Below, in pieces: positions 10,189 through 19,906 of a stretch of 64,000 nt of DNA. A program made the position numbers and the translations under genes. The notes beneath the pieces were generated by a model, which worked only from the letters and a program-made list of their open reading frames with translations, was not told the origin of the DNA and ran no database searches. The first letter of the stretch is position 1. Each line of letters starts with the position of its first letter. The DNA is taken from positions 3,138,155 through 3,202,154 of the forward strand of contig NZ_CP024636.1 in the NCBI RefSeq assembly GCF_009728735.1. The letters run 5' to 3'. The DNA comes from Pantoea phytobeneficialis. Its GTDB lineage: Bacteria; Pseudomonadota; Gammaproteobacteria; Enterobacterales; Enterobacteriaceae.

Positions 10189-10632
10189 ATGTCATCTGTC
10201 TTAGCCTTCCCCCCGGCCAGCCCCTCTGCCAGCCTGGCGTATCTGCAACATAAGCTGGCGTACTACACCGACGCCTGGGACTTAGCCGAAGATATGGCGA
10301 ACGGTTGTGAGGCGATCGTGGTGTTTGATGCCCGATCGGATGCGGTGTATCAGGCCGGGCATCTTTGTGGCGCGATCTCGTTCCCGCACCGCACGATCAA
10401 CGCCGCCACCACCGCGCATCTGGATCGGCAAAAAGTCTACATCACCTATTGCGACGGCATTGGCTGCAATGGCTCGACCAAGGCGGCGCTGAAGCTGGCG
10501 GCATTAGGCTTTCAGGTGAAGGAACTGATTGGCGGGCTGGATTTCTGGAAGCGTGATGGTCACCCGATGGCATGGGGCAGTGCGCCGGGCGAATGGCCTG
10601 CGGCGGCACCGGCTGCATCGTGCGGCTGTTAA
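10189..10632 (+). CDS. Rhodanese-like domain protein
   Basis: A 147-residue single-domain sulfurtransferase-like protein. The CH2A-like part (VVFDARSDAVYQAGHLCGAISFPH) and the active-site loop ITYCDGIGCNGSTKAALKL are clear, followed by GFQVKELIGGLDFWKRDG. The catalytic cysteine is probably the first of the loop. The protein ends in CGC. The start at 10189 follows a GCAGGAG site; earlier in-frame starts run through the operator-like repeats. It is divergent from a MocR-type regulator, which may control it. The substrate is unknown. Confidence 0.85.
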   Translation: MSSVLAFPPASPSASLAYLQHKLAYYTDAWDLAEDMANGCEAIVVFDARSDAVYQAGHLCGAISFPHRTINAATTAHLDRQKVYITYCDGIGCNGSTKAALKLAALGFQVKELIGGLDFWKRDGHPMAWGSAPGEWPAAAPAASCGC

Positions 10633-10633
10633 A

Positions 10634-11659
10634 TCACAGAAAAACCCATAGCAGGAAAATAAACACTACCAGCGCCAGGCTCAGGGTCAACGCTGGGCGC
10701 TGCGCCAGCGGCGCAGGCAGTTGGCTAACCCACGGCGCCCAGATCGGTTGAGGGTGCAGTTCGCTGCCAGCCAGCGGCTGTTCCAGGTTTTTCTCGGCGC
10801 GACGGCTGAACAGCAGATTCAGTAAGTCCTGTGTTTGCGCTGGGGTCAGTACCATCTGCGGTGTGGCCTGGAAACGTTGTTGGCTGTAATCCTCCAGCAG
10901 GCGTTGTTCGCTGGGGGTTAACGGCTGTTTGAGCGAGCTTTCCAGCATGTGCAGTGTTGGCGCGCTCTGTTGGCTCAACGTTTGCCGCACCTGTAAATAT
11001 TGCGTCAGCAGTGGGAAGTGACGTGACGGGATCGGGTCGCCACTCTTCAGATTCACCAGCTTCAGCACGTCTTCCAGCACTTTAACCGGCGATTCGCCGG
11101 TACTGGCGGCAAGACGCGTTACTTGCTGATTCAGCGCCTGATGCTCAGCCGGCAGCAGGGTGCGATCGCTGCTGCGCGTTTGTTGCGGCTGCGGGATGGC
11201 CATCTGACCGTTTTGCAACATGGTCAGCACCTGACGCAATTGATCCGGCGACAACGCACTCAGCACCGTCTGATTAAACTGCTGGCGGATAAAGTCGCTC
11301 ACCGCCTGACGGTTATTACCCTGCGGCAGTTTTTCCAGCAATTGCTGCAACAGCTGGCGCGTGGCGTGGCTGTCCTGCACTTGCGTCAGGCGGCTGTTGA
11401 GATGCTGCTCAGCAGCGGGAAAATGGCGCGATTGCAGTTCCGCATCATTCTTTACGCCAACTTCATGACGGACGCCAGCCCACAGTTCCGGGGCTTTCAG
11501 GGTGCTGAGCGACATGATACGCACAATCAGACGTTCCAGTGTGGTGCGCTGGGCAGGGCTTAATGGCTGCTCGCCAGCGGGGCCACCGGGACGGCCAGTT
11601 GCGTTGGTGAGAGGGGAACGATCGCCCGCGGGCACACCGGGACCGCTAATAGGTTGCAT
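10634..11659 (-). CDS. flk: Flagella biosynthesis regulator Flk
   Basis: A 341-residue protein, close to the 331 of E. coli Flk (RflH), which monitors flagellar ring assembly and prevents premature export of the anti-sigma factor FlgM. It is proline- and glutamine-rich, has repeated helical segments of the form LTPSEQRLLEDY / LTPAQTQDLLNLL, and ends in a single C-terminal membrane anchor (ALTLSLALVVFIFLLWVFL), as known for Flk. The start at 11659 follows AAGGATTCCGCC; a longer frame to 11743 has no support. Its position between fabB and pdxB matches E. coli, with tct genes inserted upstream. Confidence 0.88.
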   Translation of the reverse strand: MQPISGPGVPAGDRSPLTNATGRPGGPAGEQPLSPAQRTTLERLIVRIMSLSTLKAPELWAGVRHEVGVKNDAELQSRHFPAAEQHLNSRLTQVQDSHATRQLLQQLLEKLPQGNNRQAVSDFIRQQFNQTVLSALSPDQLRQVLTMLQNGQMAIPQPQQTRSSDRTLLPAEHQALNQQVTRLAASTGESPVKVLEDVLKLVNLKSGDPIPSRHFPLLTQYLQVRQTLSQQSAPTLHMLESSLKQPLTPSEQRLLEDYSQQRFQATPQMVLTPAQTQDLLNLLFSRRAEKNLEQPLAGSELHPQPIWAPWVSQLPAPLAQRPALTLSLALVVFIFLLWVFL

Positions 11660-11725
11660 GGCGGAATCCTTGAAAACCGAGTCAGATCCGGGTGCGCCGG
11701 AAAAACGAGGCCATATGATAGCAAA

Positions 11726-11750
11726 TGCCCCCGGGAAATCCACGGGGGCA
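11726..11750 (-). terminator. Hairpin after tctA
   Basis: TGCCCCCG and CGGGGGCA form an 8-bp stem 16 bp after the tctA stop, on the way to flk. Only a short T-rich tail follows on the minus strand, so termination is likely incomplete or factor-assisted. Confidence 0.5.
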
Positions 11751-11765
11751 GCAGAGGGCAGGGAA

Positions 11766-13274
11766 TTATTTTACCTCGACCAGTTTCACACGTTTACGTC
11801 GCCAGCGTTTCCAGATGGGGGGAACGATCAGCACCGCCACGGCCAACACCAGCAGCACTTTGCAGATCAGGCTTTCCCACAGAATCGGCAGGTTGCCGTT
11901 GCTGATCGACAACGCGCGTCGCAGGTTTTGCTCCAGCATCTCCCCCAGCACAAAGCCAAGGATCAACGGTGACATCGGGAAATCCATCTTGCGCAGGATG
12001 TAACCAAAAATCCCCAGTCCCACCATCAACAGTAAGTCAAAGGTGGTACTGTGCACCGCATAGACGCCCACCGCGGAAATTGCCGCAATCGCCGGCACCA
12101 AAAACCACAGCGGAATGGTCAGCATGCGCGCGAACAGGTTAATCATCGGGATGTTCATAATCAGCAACATCACGTTGCCAATCAGCAGCGCGGCGATCAA
12201 TCCCCAGACAATATCCGGCTGCTCGGTGAACATCGCCGGACCGGGGGTGATGTTGTACAACGTCAGCGCGCCGACCATCACCGCCGTGGTGCCGGAACCG
12301 GGAATGCCCAGCGTCAGCATCGGGATAAACGAACCGCAGGCCGAGGCGTTATTGGCCGCTTCCGGGGCGGCCACGCCGCGAATGTCCCCTTTACCAAACT
12401 GATCGCTGCCGCTGATCTTTTTCTCGGTCATGTAGGCGATGGCGCTGGCAATGGTTGCTCCGGCACCGGGTAACACGCCGACAAAGAAGCCGATAAAAGA
12501 GGCACGCAGGGTCGCTCCGGTCGACATCGCCGCCTCTTTCATGTTGAACAGCATCCGGCCGCTGGCGCGCACCATCTTCTGACCGCTGCTGGTGGATTCC
12601 AGCATCAGCAGAATTTCGCTCACCGAGAACAGGCCAATCACCACCACCACGAACTGAATACCGTCGGAGAGATGCACGCTGTCGAAGGTGAAGCGATAGA
12701 CGCCGGTGTTGGCATCAACGCCCACCGTTGCCATTCCCAATCCCATCAACGCGGCGAGGAACGACTTCAGTGGGTTGTGGCTCATCATGCTGCCGAGGCA
12801 GGCGATAGCGAACACCATCAAGGCGAAATACTCCGCCGGACCAAAGGCCAGCGACCAGTTTGCCAGCAAAGGGGCGAACAAGATGATGCCGATGATGGCG
12901 ATGGTGGAGCCAATAAACGAACTGACGGCCGAAATCGATAGCGCCACCCCGGCTTTGCCCTGTTGTGCCATGGGATAGCCATCCAGCGCGGTCATAATCG
13001 CTCCGGCATCGCCCGGCACATTTAGCAGAATCGACGAAATGCGACCGCCGTATTCACAGCCGATATACACCGTCGCCAGCAGGATCAGCGCCGATTCCGC
13101 CGGTAAGTGCAGGGCAAATGCCAATGGCATCAGAATTGCCACGCCGTTAATTGGCCCAAGTCCCGGCAGCAGTCCGACAATGGTGCCGATAAAGCAGCCG
13201 ATCAGGGCGATCATCAGGTTTTCCGGCGTCATGGCGACGGCGAAACCCTGCATCAGAAAAGACCAGGTATCCAT
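11766..13274 (-). CDS. tctA: Tripartite tricarboxylate transporter, large membrane subunit TctA
   Basis: A 502-residue inner membrane protein with about twelve hydrophobic segments. It contains the TctA family block GLLPGLGPINGVAILMPLAF near residues 34-53 and GYPMAQQGKAG, plus a second half with FFVGVLPGAGATIASA. With TctB and the binding protein TctC it forms a secondary, ion-driven uptake system for citrate or related tricarboxylates. Two adjacent ATGs exist; the one at 13274 has the better distance (6 nt) from GGGAG. It is third in the tctCBA operon. Confidence 0.93.
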   Translation of the reverse strand: MDTWSFLMQGFAVAMTPENLMIALIGCFIGTIVGLLPGLGPINGVAILMPLAFALHLPAESALILLATVYIGCEYGGRISSILLNVPGDAGAIMTALDGYPMAQQGKAGVALSISAVSSFIGSTIAIIGIILFAPLLANWSLAFGPAEYFALMVFAIACLGSMMSHNPLKSFLAALMGLGMATVGVDANTGVYRFTFDSVHLSDGIQFVVVVIGLFSVSEILLMLESTSSGQKMVRASGRMLFNMKEAAMSTGATLRASFIGFFVGVLPGAGATIASAIAYMTEKKISGSDQFGKGDIRGVAAPEAANNASACGSFIPMLTLGIPGSGTTAVMVGALTLYNITPGPAMFTEQPDIVWGLIAALLIGNVMLLIMNIPMINLFARMLTIPLWFLVPAIAAISAVGVYAVHSTTFDLLLMVGLGIFGYILRKMDFPMSPLILGFVLGEMLEQNLRRALSISNGNLPILWESLICKVLLVLAVAVLIVPPIWKRWRRKRVKLVEVK

Positions 13275-13286
13275 CATAATCTCCCG

Positions 13287-13718
13287 TTAACTGAACCAAC
13301 TGCCGACCGGCAGCGTGACATCCAGCAGATGATCGAAGGCGTAAAACAGTGCGATGCCCATCACGCCACCAGAAATCACCGCTGCCCACCAGCGTGCGCC
13401 AAACAGCAGACCGATGCCGAAGGTCAACAGGGTGGTGCAGAGGGCAAACCCCATGCGTTCAAACAGCCAGCCATACAGCATCAACATCAGACACAGGACA
13501 ATAAGTTTTCTCAGTGTGGCTGGCGCGGGCCAATGTATGGCATCCGGTTGGCGCAACAGCATCAACACCGAACACAAGGCCATCAGGCCGAGCAGCAGCA
13601 TCGGGAAGGGGCGGGGCCCGACCGGTTCGTAGCTGTATTCGCTTTGAATCTGCCAGGCGATAAACAACCCGGCGATACACAGCAACAGCCAGACGGAGGC
13701 AAAAATACGATCGCTCAT
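13287..13718 (-). CDS. tctB: Tripartite tricarboxylate transporter, small membrane subunit TctB
   Basis: A 143-residue protein with four predicted membrane segments, as in TctB. Sequence identity is low across this family, so the call depends on size, topology, the YEPVGPRPFPMLL segment common in TctB proteins near residues 30-42, and its place between tctC and tctA. An AAGGGGG site precedes the ATG. Confidence 0.88.
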   Translation of the reverse strand: MSDRIFASVWLLLCIAGLFIAWQIQSEYSYEPVGPRPFPMLLLGLMALCSVLMLLRQPDAIHWPAPATLRKLIVLCLMLMLYGWLFERMGFALCTTLLTFGIGLLFGARWWAAVISGGVMGIALFYAFDHLLDVTLPVGSWFS

Positions 13719-13727
13719 ATAGCCCCC

Positions 13728-14705
13728 TTATTTCGCCAGACCGAACGATTTAGCCTGTTCACGATAGGTGGCGACCTGTTTTTTTACATACGCGTCTAAC
13801 TCGCTGCCAAACATGTTGAACTCAAACAGGCCGCGCATATCACGCTGCTGCTGGAACTCTTTGGTGGTCACCAGCTTTTTGAACGCATCCTCCCACCATT
13901 GATAATCGGCATCGCTCACTTTTGGCCCCAGGTAGTAACCACGGATAATCGGCCATTCAACGTTGAAGCCCTGTTCTTTGGCGGTGGGGATTTGCGCCAG
14001 TTCGCCCGGCAAACGTTTGTCAGCCATCACGGCCAGAACACGCATTTTGCCACTCTGCAAATGGGGTACCATTTCGCTCATATCGCCGGAGACCACCTGG
14101 ATATGGTTGCCAAGCAACGCTGTAACGGGTTCACCACCGCCTTCAAAGGCGACATAACGCATTTTGCGGGGATCGATACCGGCTTCACGCGCCAGCAGCG
14201 CGGTTTTCATCCAGTCCTGGCTACCAATGGAGGCGCCAGCGCCTACCACCACTTTGGTGGGGTCCTGTTTCATTGCTTCCATCAATTCACCGAGGGTTTT
14301 CCACGGCGCATCGTCGCGCACCGCGACCATGCCGTAATCAGTGCCAATCGCCGCCAACCATTTCACGTCGTCCACCGAATAACGACCAAACTTGCCTTGT
14401 GACAGGTTAAGCAGAGAACCCCCTGAGTAGGCGACAAGGGTGCCCGCTTCTGCCGGACGCTGGGCAATGATGGCATTGTAGGCGACGGCACCCACGCCAC
14501 CAGGCATATAGGTCACGCGCATCGGTGTGGTGATTTGCCCAGTTTCTTGCAGGGACACCTGCAACAATTTGCAGGTCAGATCAAAACCACCACCCGGTTT
14601 CGCGGGGGCGATACATTCAGTGCGTTCTGGTGCAGCGGCAAAAACTGACGACATTGACAAGACCAGCAGGCCTGCGGTGAGGCTGGTGCGAATAGTATTT
14701 TTCAT
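13728..14705 (-). CDS. tctC: Tripartite tricarboxylate-binding protein TctC
   Basis: A 325-residue periplasmic binding protein of the Bug/TctC family. It has a signal peptide (MKNTIRTSLTAGLLVLSM, cleaved near VFA-AAP) and family motifs CIAPAKPGGGFDLTCKLL and YMPGGVGAVAYN near residues 30-75. The start at 14705 has GGAG at 6 nt; an in-frame ATG at 14717 has none. It is first of tctCBA and divergent from tctD, the Salmonella arrangement. The exact ligand (citrate, tricarballylate or other) cannot be read from sequence. Confidence 0.92.
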   Translation of the reverse strand: MKNTIRTSLTAGLLVLSMSSVFAAAPERTECIAPAKPGGGFDLTCKLLQVSLQETGQITTPMRVTYMPGGVGAVAYNAIIAQRPAEAGTLVAYSGGSLLNLSQGKFGRYSVDDVKWLAAIGTDYGMVAVRDDAPWKTLGELMEAMKQDPTKVVVGAGASIGSQDWMKTALLAREAGIDPRKMRYVAFEGGGEPVTALLGNHIQVVSGDMSEMVPHLQSGKMRVLAVMADKRLPGELAQIPTAKEQGFNVEWPIIRGYYLGPKVSDADYQWWEDAFKKLVTTKEFQQQRDMRGLFEFNMFGSELDAYVKKQVATYREQAKSFGLAK

Positions 14706-14825
14706 TGGTCGCTCCATAGTAGGTTTCAGAGTGTGATACCCGCCGAAGAATCGCGGTTAATGAATTGTTAAGGCCCGAGCCTTTCATTTACCTTTCATTC
14801 ATCGGGAAAAATGGCGGGGTGTGAC

Positions 14826-15497
14826 ATGCGTCTCTTACTGGTGGAAGACACGGTTGAGCTGGCGGGTTGGTTGCAAAAAGCGCTGACGCAAAAAGGATTT
14901 GCGGTTGATTGGGTCGCCGATGGCGTGGCGGCAGATCATGTTCTGCAAACCGAAGAGTATGCGTTGGTGGTGCTGGATGTGACGTTGCCGCGGATGAATG
15001 GTCTGGAAGTCCTGGCGCGTTTGCGTCGACGTGAGCAGAAAGTGCCGGTTCTGCTGCTGACTGCCCGTAGCGCGTTGGCGCAACGGGTTCAGGGTTTGAA
15101 TGCCGGTGCAGATGATTATCTCACCAAACCTTTTGAGCTGGATGAGCTGGAGGCGCGCTTGCGCGCTTTGCTGCGGCGCGGCCAGGGGCAGTTAGCGCAA
15201 TCACAGGTGATTGGTCAGTTGGAGCGGGATAACCAGGGCTGCTTCATGTTGAACCGTAAACCGCTGCGCCTGACGCCGCGCGAAGCGAGTGTGCTGACGA
15301 CCCTGATGCGCCGACCGGGTCATCCGGTATCCCGCCAACATCTGTATGAACAGACCTTTACGCTGTGTGATGAAGCCAGTCAGGAGTCGATTGAGTTATA
15401 TGTCCATCGGGTACGCAAAAAACTGGCGGGCAGCGATGTGGCGATCGTGACGCTGCGCGGATTAGGTTACAGCCTTGAGTGCCAGCAATGCGGTTGA
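14826..15497 (+). CDS. tctD: Response regulator TctD
   Basis: A 223-residue OmpR/PhoB-type response regulator. The receiver domain (1-115) has the acidic pair in LLLVEDT, phosphoacceptor Asp51 in VVLDVTLPRMNG and the lysine of DDYLTKPF. The winged-helix domain follows (about 130-220, LRLTPREASVLTTLMRRPG and ESIELYVHRVRKKL). It overlaps tctE and is divergent from tctCBA, so it probably activates the transporter in response to tricarboxylates. The start at 14826 fits the family N-terminus MRLLLVED. Confidence 0.9.
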   Translation: MRLLLVEDTVELAGWLQKALTQKGFAVDWVADGVAADHVLQTEEYALVVLDVTLPRMNGLEVLARLRRREQKVPVLLLTARSALAQRVQGLNAGADDYLTKPFELDELEARLRALLRRGQGQLAQSQVIGQLERDNQGCFMLNRKPLRLTPREASVLTTLMRRPGHPVSRQHLYEQTFTLCDEASQESIELYVHRVRKKLAGSDVAIVTLRGLGYSLECQQCG

Positions 15498-16867
15498 TCC
15501 ACTCATTACGCGGCGAGTTGTTGTTGTGGCTGGGGGTCCCGCTGTTGCTGCTGTGGGGATTATCGGTCTACACCCACTATCAAAGCGCGTTGCATGCTGC
15601 GAATCAGGCTTATGACCGCTCCCTGCTGGCCTCGGCAAGGACCGTTGCGGAACGCTTGGAAGTGCGGGAAAAGCGTATTCGCGTCGATGTCCCCTGGGTG
15701 GTGCTGGATAGCTTTGAACGCAATATGAATGACCAGTTGTTCTATCAGGTGATCTCGCCAGAGGGGGAGACGCTGTCCGGTTACGATGATCTCCCCCCGT
15801 TACCCGCGACGGCCCCGCGATCGGACGCCTTTCCGGCGCTGGTGCATTTCTATGACGCGCGTTATCACCTGCAACCGATTCGTGTTGCTGCCCTGTGGCA
15901 ACCGGTTAGTGACGAGGGCGTGCAGGGCATGGCGCTGGTGCTGGTGGCGGAGACGCTCAATTCACGCCATGCCTTTGCGGAAGGCTTGCTACGTACGGCG
16001 TTGATCAGCCAAAGTATTCTGGTGCTGATAACCTTGCTGTTGGCGGGGTGGCTGCTGCGCAAGGTGTTGCGGCCGCTGCGGCGCTTGTCGCGACTGGTGT
16101 TGCGGCGTGCTCCCGGTGAACTGACGCCGCTGCCGTCGCTGCTGCCGTGGTCGGAGCTACAACCGCTCATCATCGCCTTCAACCGTCATCTGGAGCGTTT
16201 ACGCGGCCTGCTGGCACGCCAGGAACGCTTCAGCGCTGATGTTTCACACCAATTACGCACTCCGCTTACTATTCTGAAAACGCAGGTGGGGGTGGCGTTG
16301 AACAGTGACGATCCACAGCAATGGCGCGAAAGCCTGCAAGGCATGCGCCACACGCTGGATGACACCGTTCAGTTAACCGACCGGTTGTTGCAACTGGCGC
16401 AGATCAAGGCGCGCCACGGTGAAGATAAAGCAATGGCGCGTGTTGATCTGGCGGCGATTGTGCAGCAGGCGTGTTTAAGCGGCTATGCGGCGGCGCGGCA
16501 TAAACAGATCGATCTGGGGTATGAAGGGGCCAGTCAGCTCGAGGTGCAGGGCGACGTGTTGCTGCTGGCGGAGTTGTGCGCCAATTTACTGGATAATGCC
16601 ATCAAGTACACACCGGCGCACGGCACCGTCACGGCAAGAATCAGTGCGATGGGGCTGGAGATTGAAGACAGCGGTCCGGGGATTGAGGAAGCGTATCAGC
16701 AGCAGGCGCTGCAACCGTTTTCCCGGTTGGATCATGGTCAGCAGCAGCCTGGTGCGGGGATCGGGCTGGCGCTGGTGAAGGATATCTGCACCTGGCACGG
16801 GGCGCAGTTGACTCTGGATCGTAGCCCGCAGTTGGGCGGGCTACGGGTGACCATCAGTTTCCGCTGA
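15488..16867 (+). CDS. tctE: Sensor histidine kinase TctE
   Basis: A 459-residue two-component sensor. It has an N-terminal membrane segment (LLLWLGVPLLLLWGLSVY), a periplasmic sensor region of about 130 residues, a second membrane segment near residues 172-193, the H-box FSADVSHQLRTPLTILKTQV with the phosphorylated His near 254, and an ATPase domain with ANLLDNAIKY, IEDSGPGI and GAGIGLALVKDI. The ATG at 15488 overlaps the tctD 3' end; a GTG at 15479 is an alternative. It converges on the EamA gene with a 14-bp overlap. Confidence 0.9.
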   Translation: MRLIHSLRGELLLWLGVPLLLLWGLSVYTHYQSALHAANQAYDRSLLASARTVAERLEVREKRIRVDVPWVVLDSFERNMNDQLFYQVISPEGETLSGYDDLPPLPATAPRSDAFPALVHFYDARYHLQPIRVAALWQPVSDEGVQGMALVLVAETLNSRHAFAEGLLRTALISQSILVLITLLLAGWLLRKVLRPLRRLSRLVLRRAPGELTPLPSLLPWSELQPLIIAFNRHLERLRGLLARQERFSADVSHQLRTPLTILKTQVGVALNSDDPQQWRESLQGMRHTLDDTVQLTDRLLQLAQIKARHGEDKAMARVDLAAIVQQACLSGYAAARHKQIDLGYEGASQLEVQGDVLLLAELCANLLDNAIKYTPAHGTVTARISAMGLEIEDSGPGIEEAYQQQALQPFSRLDHGQQQPGAGIGLALVKDICTWHGAQLTLDRSPQLGGLRVTISFR

Positions 16868-17759
16868 CGGGGGGCGTCACGGCGCGGGCGCGGCGCAGTG
16901 GCGTACGCAGGCGTTGTGCCAGAATCACCCCCACCAGCGTCATGCCGCCGCCAATCCAGTGATATGCATGCAGTTGTTCATGCAGGAACAACACGGCAAT
17001 GATGGCGGTAAACACCGGCACAAAATTCATAAAGATGCTGGTGGTACTGGCGCCCAGACGCTGCACGCCGAGGATCCACAGGAAGGGGGCGATGATCGAC
17101 GCGAACAGCCCGGCAAACAGCACCAGTGGGATATTGTGCGTGTTGAGTGACACATCGGGCGCGCGCAGAAAACCGGGCAACAGCAACAACACACCAAAGA
17201 AAATCTGCACATACAGGCTTTGCCAGGTGGGCAACGGGATTGCCCAACGTTTGGTGAGCACACCGTACAACGCGTATGAAGTTGACGCCGCCAGCATCAT
17301 TAACTCCCCGTTGCCGAGGCGCTGATTCAGCAGTTGCGCCGGATTTCCGGCGCTTACCAGCCACACCAGACCGACAAACGACAACAGCCCGCCAAACAAA
17401 ATGCCGCGCGTCGGTGCCAGGCGCAACACCACCAGGCTGAGCAGAATGGTCAGCAGTGGAATAGTCGCGCCCAGAATCCCCATCATGACCGCCGACACGC
17501 TGTGCGCCGCATAATAGGCAAGGCTTTGATACAGCACCATGCCGAGCAGGCCGAGGATCAGTAAACGCCCGCTACTGGCAACAATCTGGCGACGATGACG
17601 CCAGACACCCGGTAGCGCAAACGGGGTCAACACCGCCAGCGCCAGAATCCAGCGATAAAACGAGATCGCGGCAGGATCGATGCTACCGGCGGAGAGTTTG
17701 CTCACGATGGTGTTGATTGACCAAATCAGCACCGCCACCAGCGGAAACAGAAAGTTCAT
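16854..17759 (-). CDS. EamA/DMT-family transporter
   Basis: A 301-residue protein of the drug/metabolite transporter superfamily with two EamA repeats and about ten membrane segments. The typical repeat ends are seen, for example WSINTIVSKLSAG near the N-terminus and FLHEQLHAYHWIGGGMTLVGV near the C-terminus. Members export amino acids, metabolites or drugs; the substrate is unknown. The start at 17759 follows CAGGAG. It is divergent from the AraC-type gene, which may regulate it. Confidence 0.85.
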   Translation of the reverse strand: MNFLFPLVAVLIWSINTIVSKLSAGSIDPAAISFYRWILALAVLTPFALPGVWRHRRQIVASSGRLLILGLLGMVLYQSLAYYAAHSVSAVMMGILGATIPLLTILLSLVVLRLAPTRGILFGGLLSFVGLVWLVSAGNPAQLLNQRLGNGELMMLAASTSYALYGVLTKRWAIPLPTWQSLYVQIFFGVLLLLPGFLRAPDVSLNTHNIPLVLFAGLFASIIAPFLWILGVQRLGASTTSIFMNFVPVFTAIIAVLFLHEQLHAYHWIGGGMTLVGVILAQRLRTPLRRARAVTPPVSGN

Positions 17760-17854
17760 CGTACAGCTCCTGAAAGTAAACGCGAACAGTTTACGTTTGA
17801 CCGGTTTAGAACAGATAACTAAAATCGGACAAAAATCATTAATGACCGGACAGA

Positions 17855-18634
17855 ATGAATTTACAGGTTGAGTATCAGCCACCCGTCGATGCCTCGCAGC
17901 TGCGCTACTTTATGCGTTTCGAACAGGCCAATGCTAAAACCGAATATCTGCCGCACGCCCACGCCTGGGGACAGGTGATTTTCGTTAAAAGCCATGTACT
18001 GGAGATGGAGGTGGAAGGGGAACGCCTGCTGACGCCAGCAGATATGCCGATCTGGATCCCTTCGGGCCAGCGCCACAGCAGCTATAACCATCGTCAGTCG
18101 CTGTTCCGCACGTTCAATCTGGCGGCGGATTTGTGCGACGGCTTACCCCAACAGGCCTGCCTGCTCAATGTTGATGCCATTGTTCATGCCATTATGGACG
18201 AGTTTGCCCGGCGTGAGCTGGAGCAGCCGCACAGCGCAGCAGACTGGCGTTTGTGTGAGGTTTTAGTGGATCGGCTACGTCTTGCGCCGGTACATAAAAG
18301 TTACCTGCCTGGCTCGAATGACAAACTGCTCGCTCCGATCCTGCACGCCTTGCAGGCACACCCCGGTGATAACACCACGCTGGCACAATGGGCGAAGCGC
18401 GTGTTTACCACCGAGCGTACGCTGGCGCGACGTTGTCAGCAGCAGCTGAATATGTCGTTTAGCGAGTGGCGGCAGCGCCTGCGTTTTTTACGCGCTATCA
18501 CCCTGCTGGAGCAGGGCATCAGCGTGCAGGCCATCGCCCATGAGCTGGGCTACAGCTCCGCTTCGGCGCTGATTGTGATGTTTCAGCATCAGGCGGGCAC
18601 AACACCGGATCGCTATCGCAGCCGGTTAGGTTAA
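17855..18634 (+). CDS. AraC-family transcriptional regulator with cupin sensor domain
   Basis: A 259-residue regulator. The N-terminal part (about 15-120) looks like a cupin domain, with [14 protein letters not shown] and [12 protein letters not shown]. The C-terminal part (about 165-258) has two helix-turn-helix motifs: [19 protein letters not shown] and [20 protein letters not shown]. The divergent EamA exporter 95 bp away is the likely target; this arrangement is common for exporter/regulator pairs. The ligand is not known. Confidence 0.87.
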   Translation: MNLQVEYQPPVDASQLRYFMRFEQANAKTEYLPHAHAWGQVIFVKSHVLEMEVEGERLLTPADMPIWIPSGQRHSSYNHRQSLFRTFNLAADLCDGLPQQACLLNVDAIVHAIMDEFARRELEQPHSAADWRLCEVLVDRLRLAPVHKSYLPGSNDKLLAPILHALQAHPGDNTTLAQWAKRVFTTERTLARRCQQQLNMSFSEWRQRLRFLRAITLLEQGISVQAIAHELGYSSASALIVMFQHQAGTTPDRYRSRLG

Positions 18635-18686
18635 TCAAAGGCTTTGTGCCAGAATATGGCCCTTGCGAATTTACAGGACAGCCGTG

Positions 18687-19820
18687 GTGAAAATTCTCGT
18701 CGATGAAAATATGCCGTACGCCCGTGAACTCTTTAGCCGCACCGGTGAGGTGCTGGCGGTGCCGGGGCGTCCGTTACCGGAAGCCGAACTGGCGGATGCC
18801 AGCGGGTTGATGGTGCGCTCGGTCACGAAAGTTAATGCCGCGCTGCTGGCAGGAACACCGGTGAAATTTGTTGGCACTGCGACGGCAGGCACCGACCATA
18901 TCGATGAGGCCTCACTGGCTGATGCAGGAATCGCGTTCTCGGCAGCACCGGGCTGCAACGCCATCGCGGTGGTGGAATATGTCTTCTCCTCGCTGTTGTT
19001 GCTGGCGGAACGTGATGGTTTTGCGCTGCGCGATCGTACCGTGGGGATTGTCGGTGTCGGTAATGTCGGTGGCCGTCTGCACAAACGTTTACAGGCCTGG
19101 GGGGTGAAAACCCTGTTGTGCGATCCGCCGCGTGCCGATCGTGGCGATGCGGAAGATTTTCGCTCGCTGGATGAGGTGGTGGCACAGGCGGATATCCTGA
19201 CCTTCCACACGCCATTGTTTAAAGACGGTCCGTATAAAAGCTGGCATCTGGCCGATACTGCGCTGTTGATGGCGCTGAAACCCAACACCATCCTGATCAA
19301 TGCCTGCCGTGGTCCGGTGGTGGATAACGCCGCGCTGCTGGAAGTATTGAAAGTACGCCAGGATCTCAGCGTGGTGCTGGATGTGTGGGAGCCGGAACCG
19401 GAGCTGTCGCTGGACCTGCTGGATAAAGTTGATATCGCCACCGCCCATATCGCCGGTTATACCCTGGAAGGGAAGGCACGCGGTACCACGCAGGTGTTTG
19501 AAGCCTGGTGCGCATTCCTCGGTCAGCCGCAACAGGTGCCGTTGGATAGCCTGCTGCCTGCGCCAGAGTTTGGTCGCATTACCTTACACGGCAAGCTCGA
19601 TCAGCCGACGCTGAAACGTCTGGTGCACCTGGTGTATGATGTGCGCCGCGATGATGCGCCGCTGCGTAAAGTGGCTGCGCTACCAGGTGAGTTTGACCGC
19701 CTGCGTAAGCAATATGAGGAGCGCCGCGAATGGTCGTCGTTGCAGGTGATCTGTGATGATGCAGAGGCGGCAGCGATGCTGAATCAACTCGGTTTCCGTG
19801 CCAGTTTGCAGCACAGTTAA
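18687..19820 (+). CDS. pdxB: Erythronate-4-phosphate dehydrogenase
   Basis: PdxB carries out the second step of the DXP-dependent pyridoxal phosphate pathway, oxidising 4-phosphoerythronate with NAD. The 377-residue protein shows the dinucleotide motif [16 protein letters not shown] near residues 119-134, the catalytic arginine region [11 protein letters not shown] and the histidine of [15 protein letters not shown]. The start is the GTG at 18687, giving [11 protein letters not shown] directly after Met as in E. coli; an ATG at 18663 would add eight unrelated residues. A stem-loop separates it from usg. Confidence 0.95.
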   Translation: MKILVDENMPYARELFSRTGEVLAVPGRPLPEAELADASGLMVRSVTKVNAALLAGTPVKFVGTATAGTDHIDEASLADAGIAFSAAPGCNAIAVVEYVFSSLLLLAERDGFALRDRTVGIVGVGNVGGRLHKRLQAWGVKTLLCDPPRADRGDAEDFRSLDEVVAQADILTFHTPLFKDGPYKSWHLADTALLMALKPNTILINACRGPVVDNAALLEVLKVRQDLSVVLDVWEPEPELSLDLLDKVDIATAHIAGYTLEGKARGTTQVFEAWCAFLGQPQQVPLDSLLPAPEFGRITLHGKLDQPTLKRLVHLVYDVRRDDAPLRKVAALPGEFDRLRKQYEERREWSSLQVICDDAEAAAMLNQLGFRASLQHS

Positions 19821-19852
19821 CCTGACCCTGGCGGGATAAATCTTAATTCCTG

Positions 19853-19881
19853 GGCGGTGAAGATCACCGCCTTCTGTTTTT
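19853..19881 (+). terminator. Hairpin between pdxB and usg
   Basis: GGCGGTGA and TCACCGCC form an 8-bp stem with a 3-nt loop, followed by TTCTGTTTTT. It lies between two co-directional genes and may act as a weak terminator or attenuator. Confidence 0.6.
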
Positions 19882-19906
19882 ATGTCATTGTCTGGAGTAA
19901 ACCAAC

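Noticed and set aside
13107..13799. A 230-codon plus-strand frame over tctB and parts of tctA and tctC
   Set aside because: It is rich in Gln and His, as expected for the reverse frame of hydrophobic genes, and it crosses three recognised genes.
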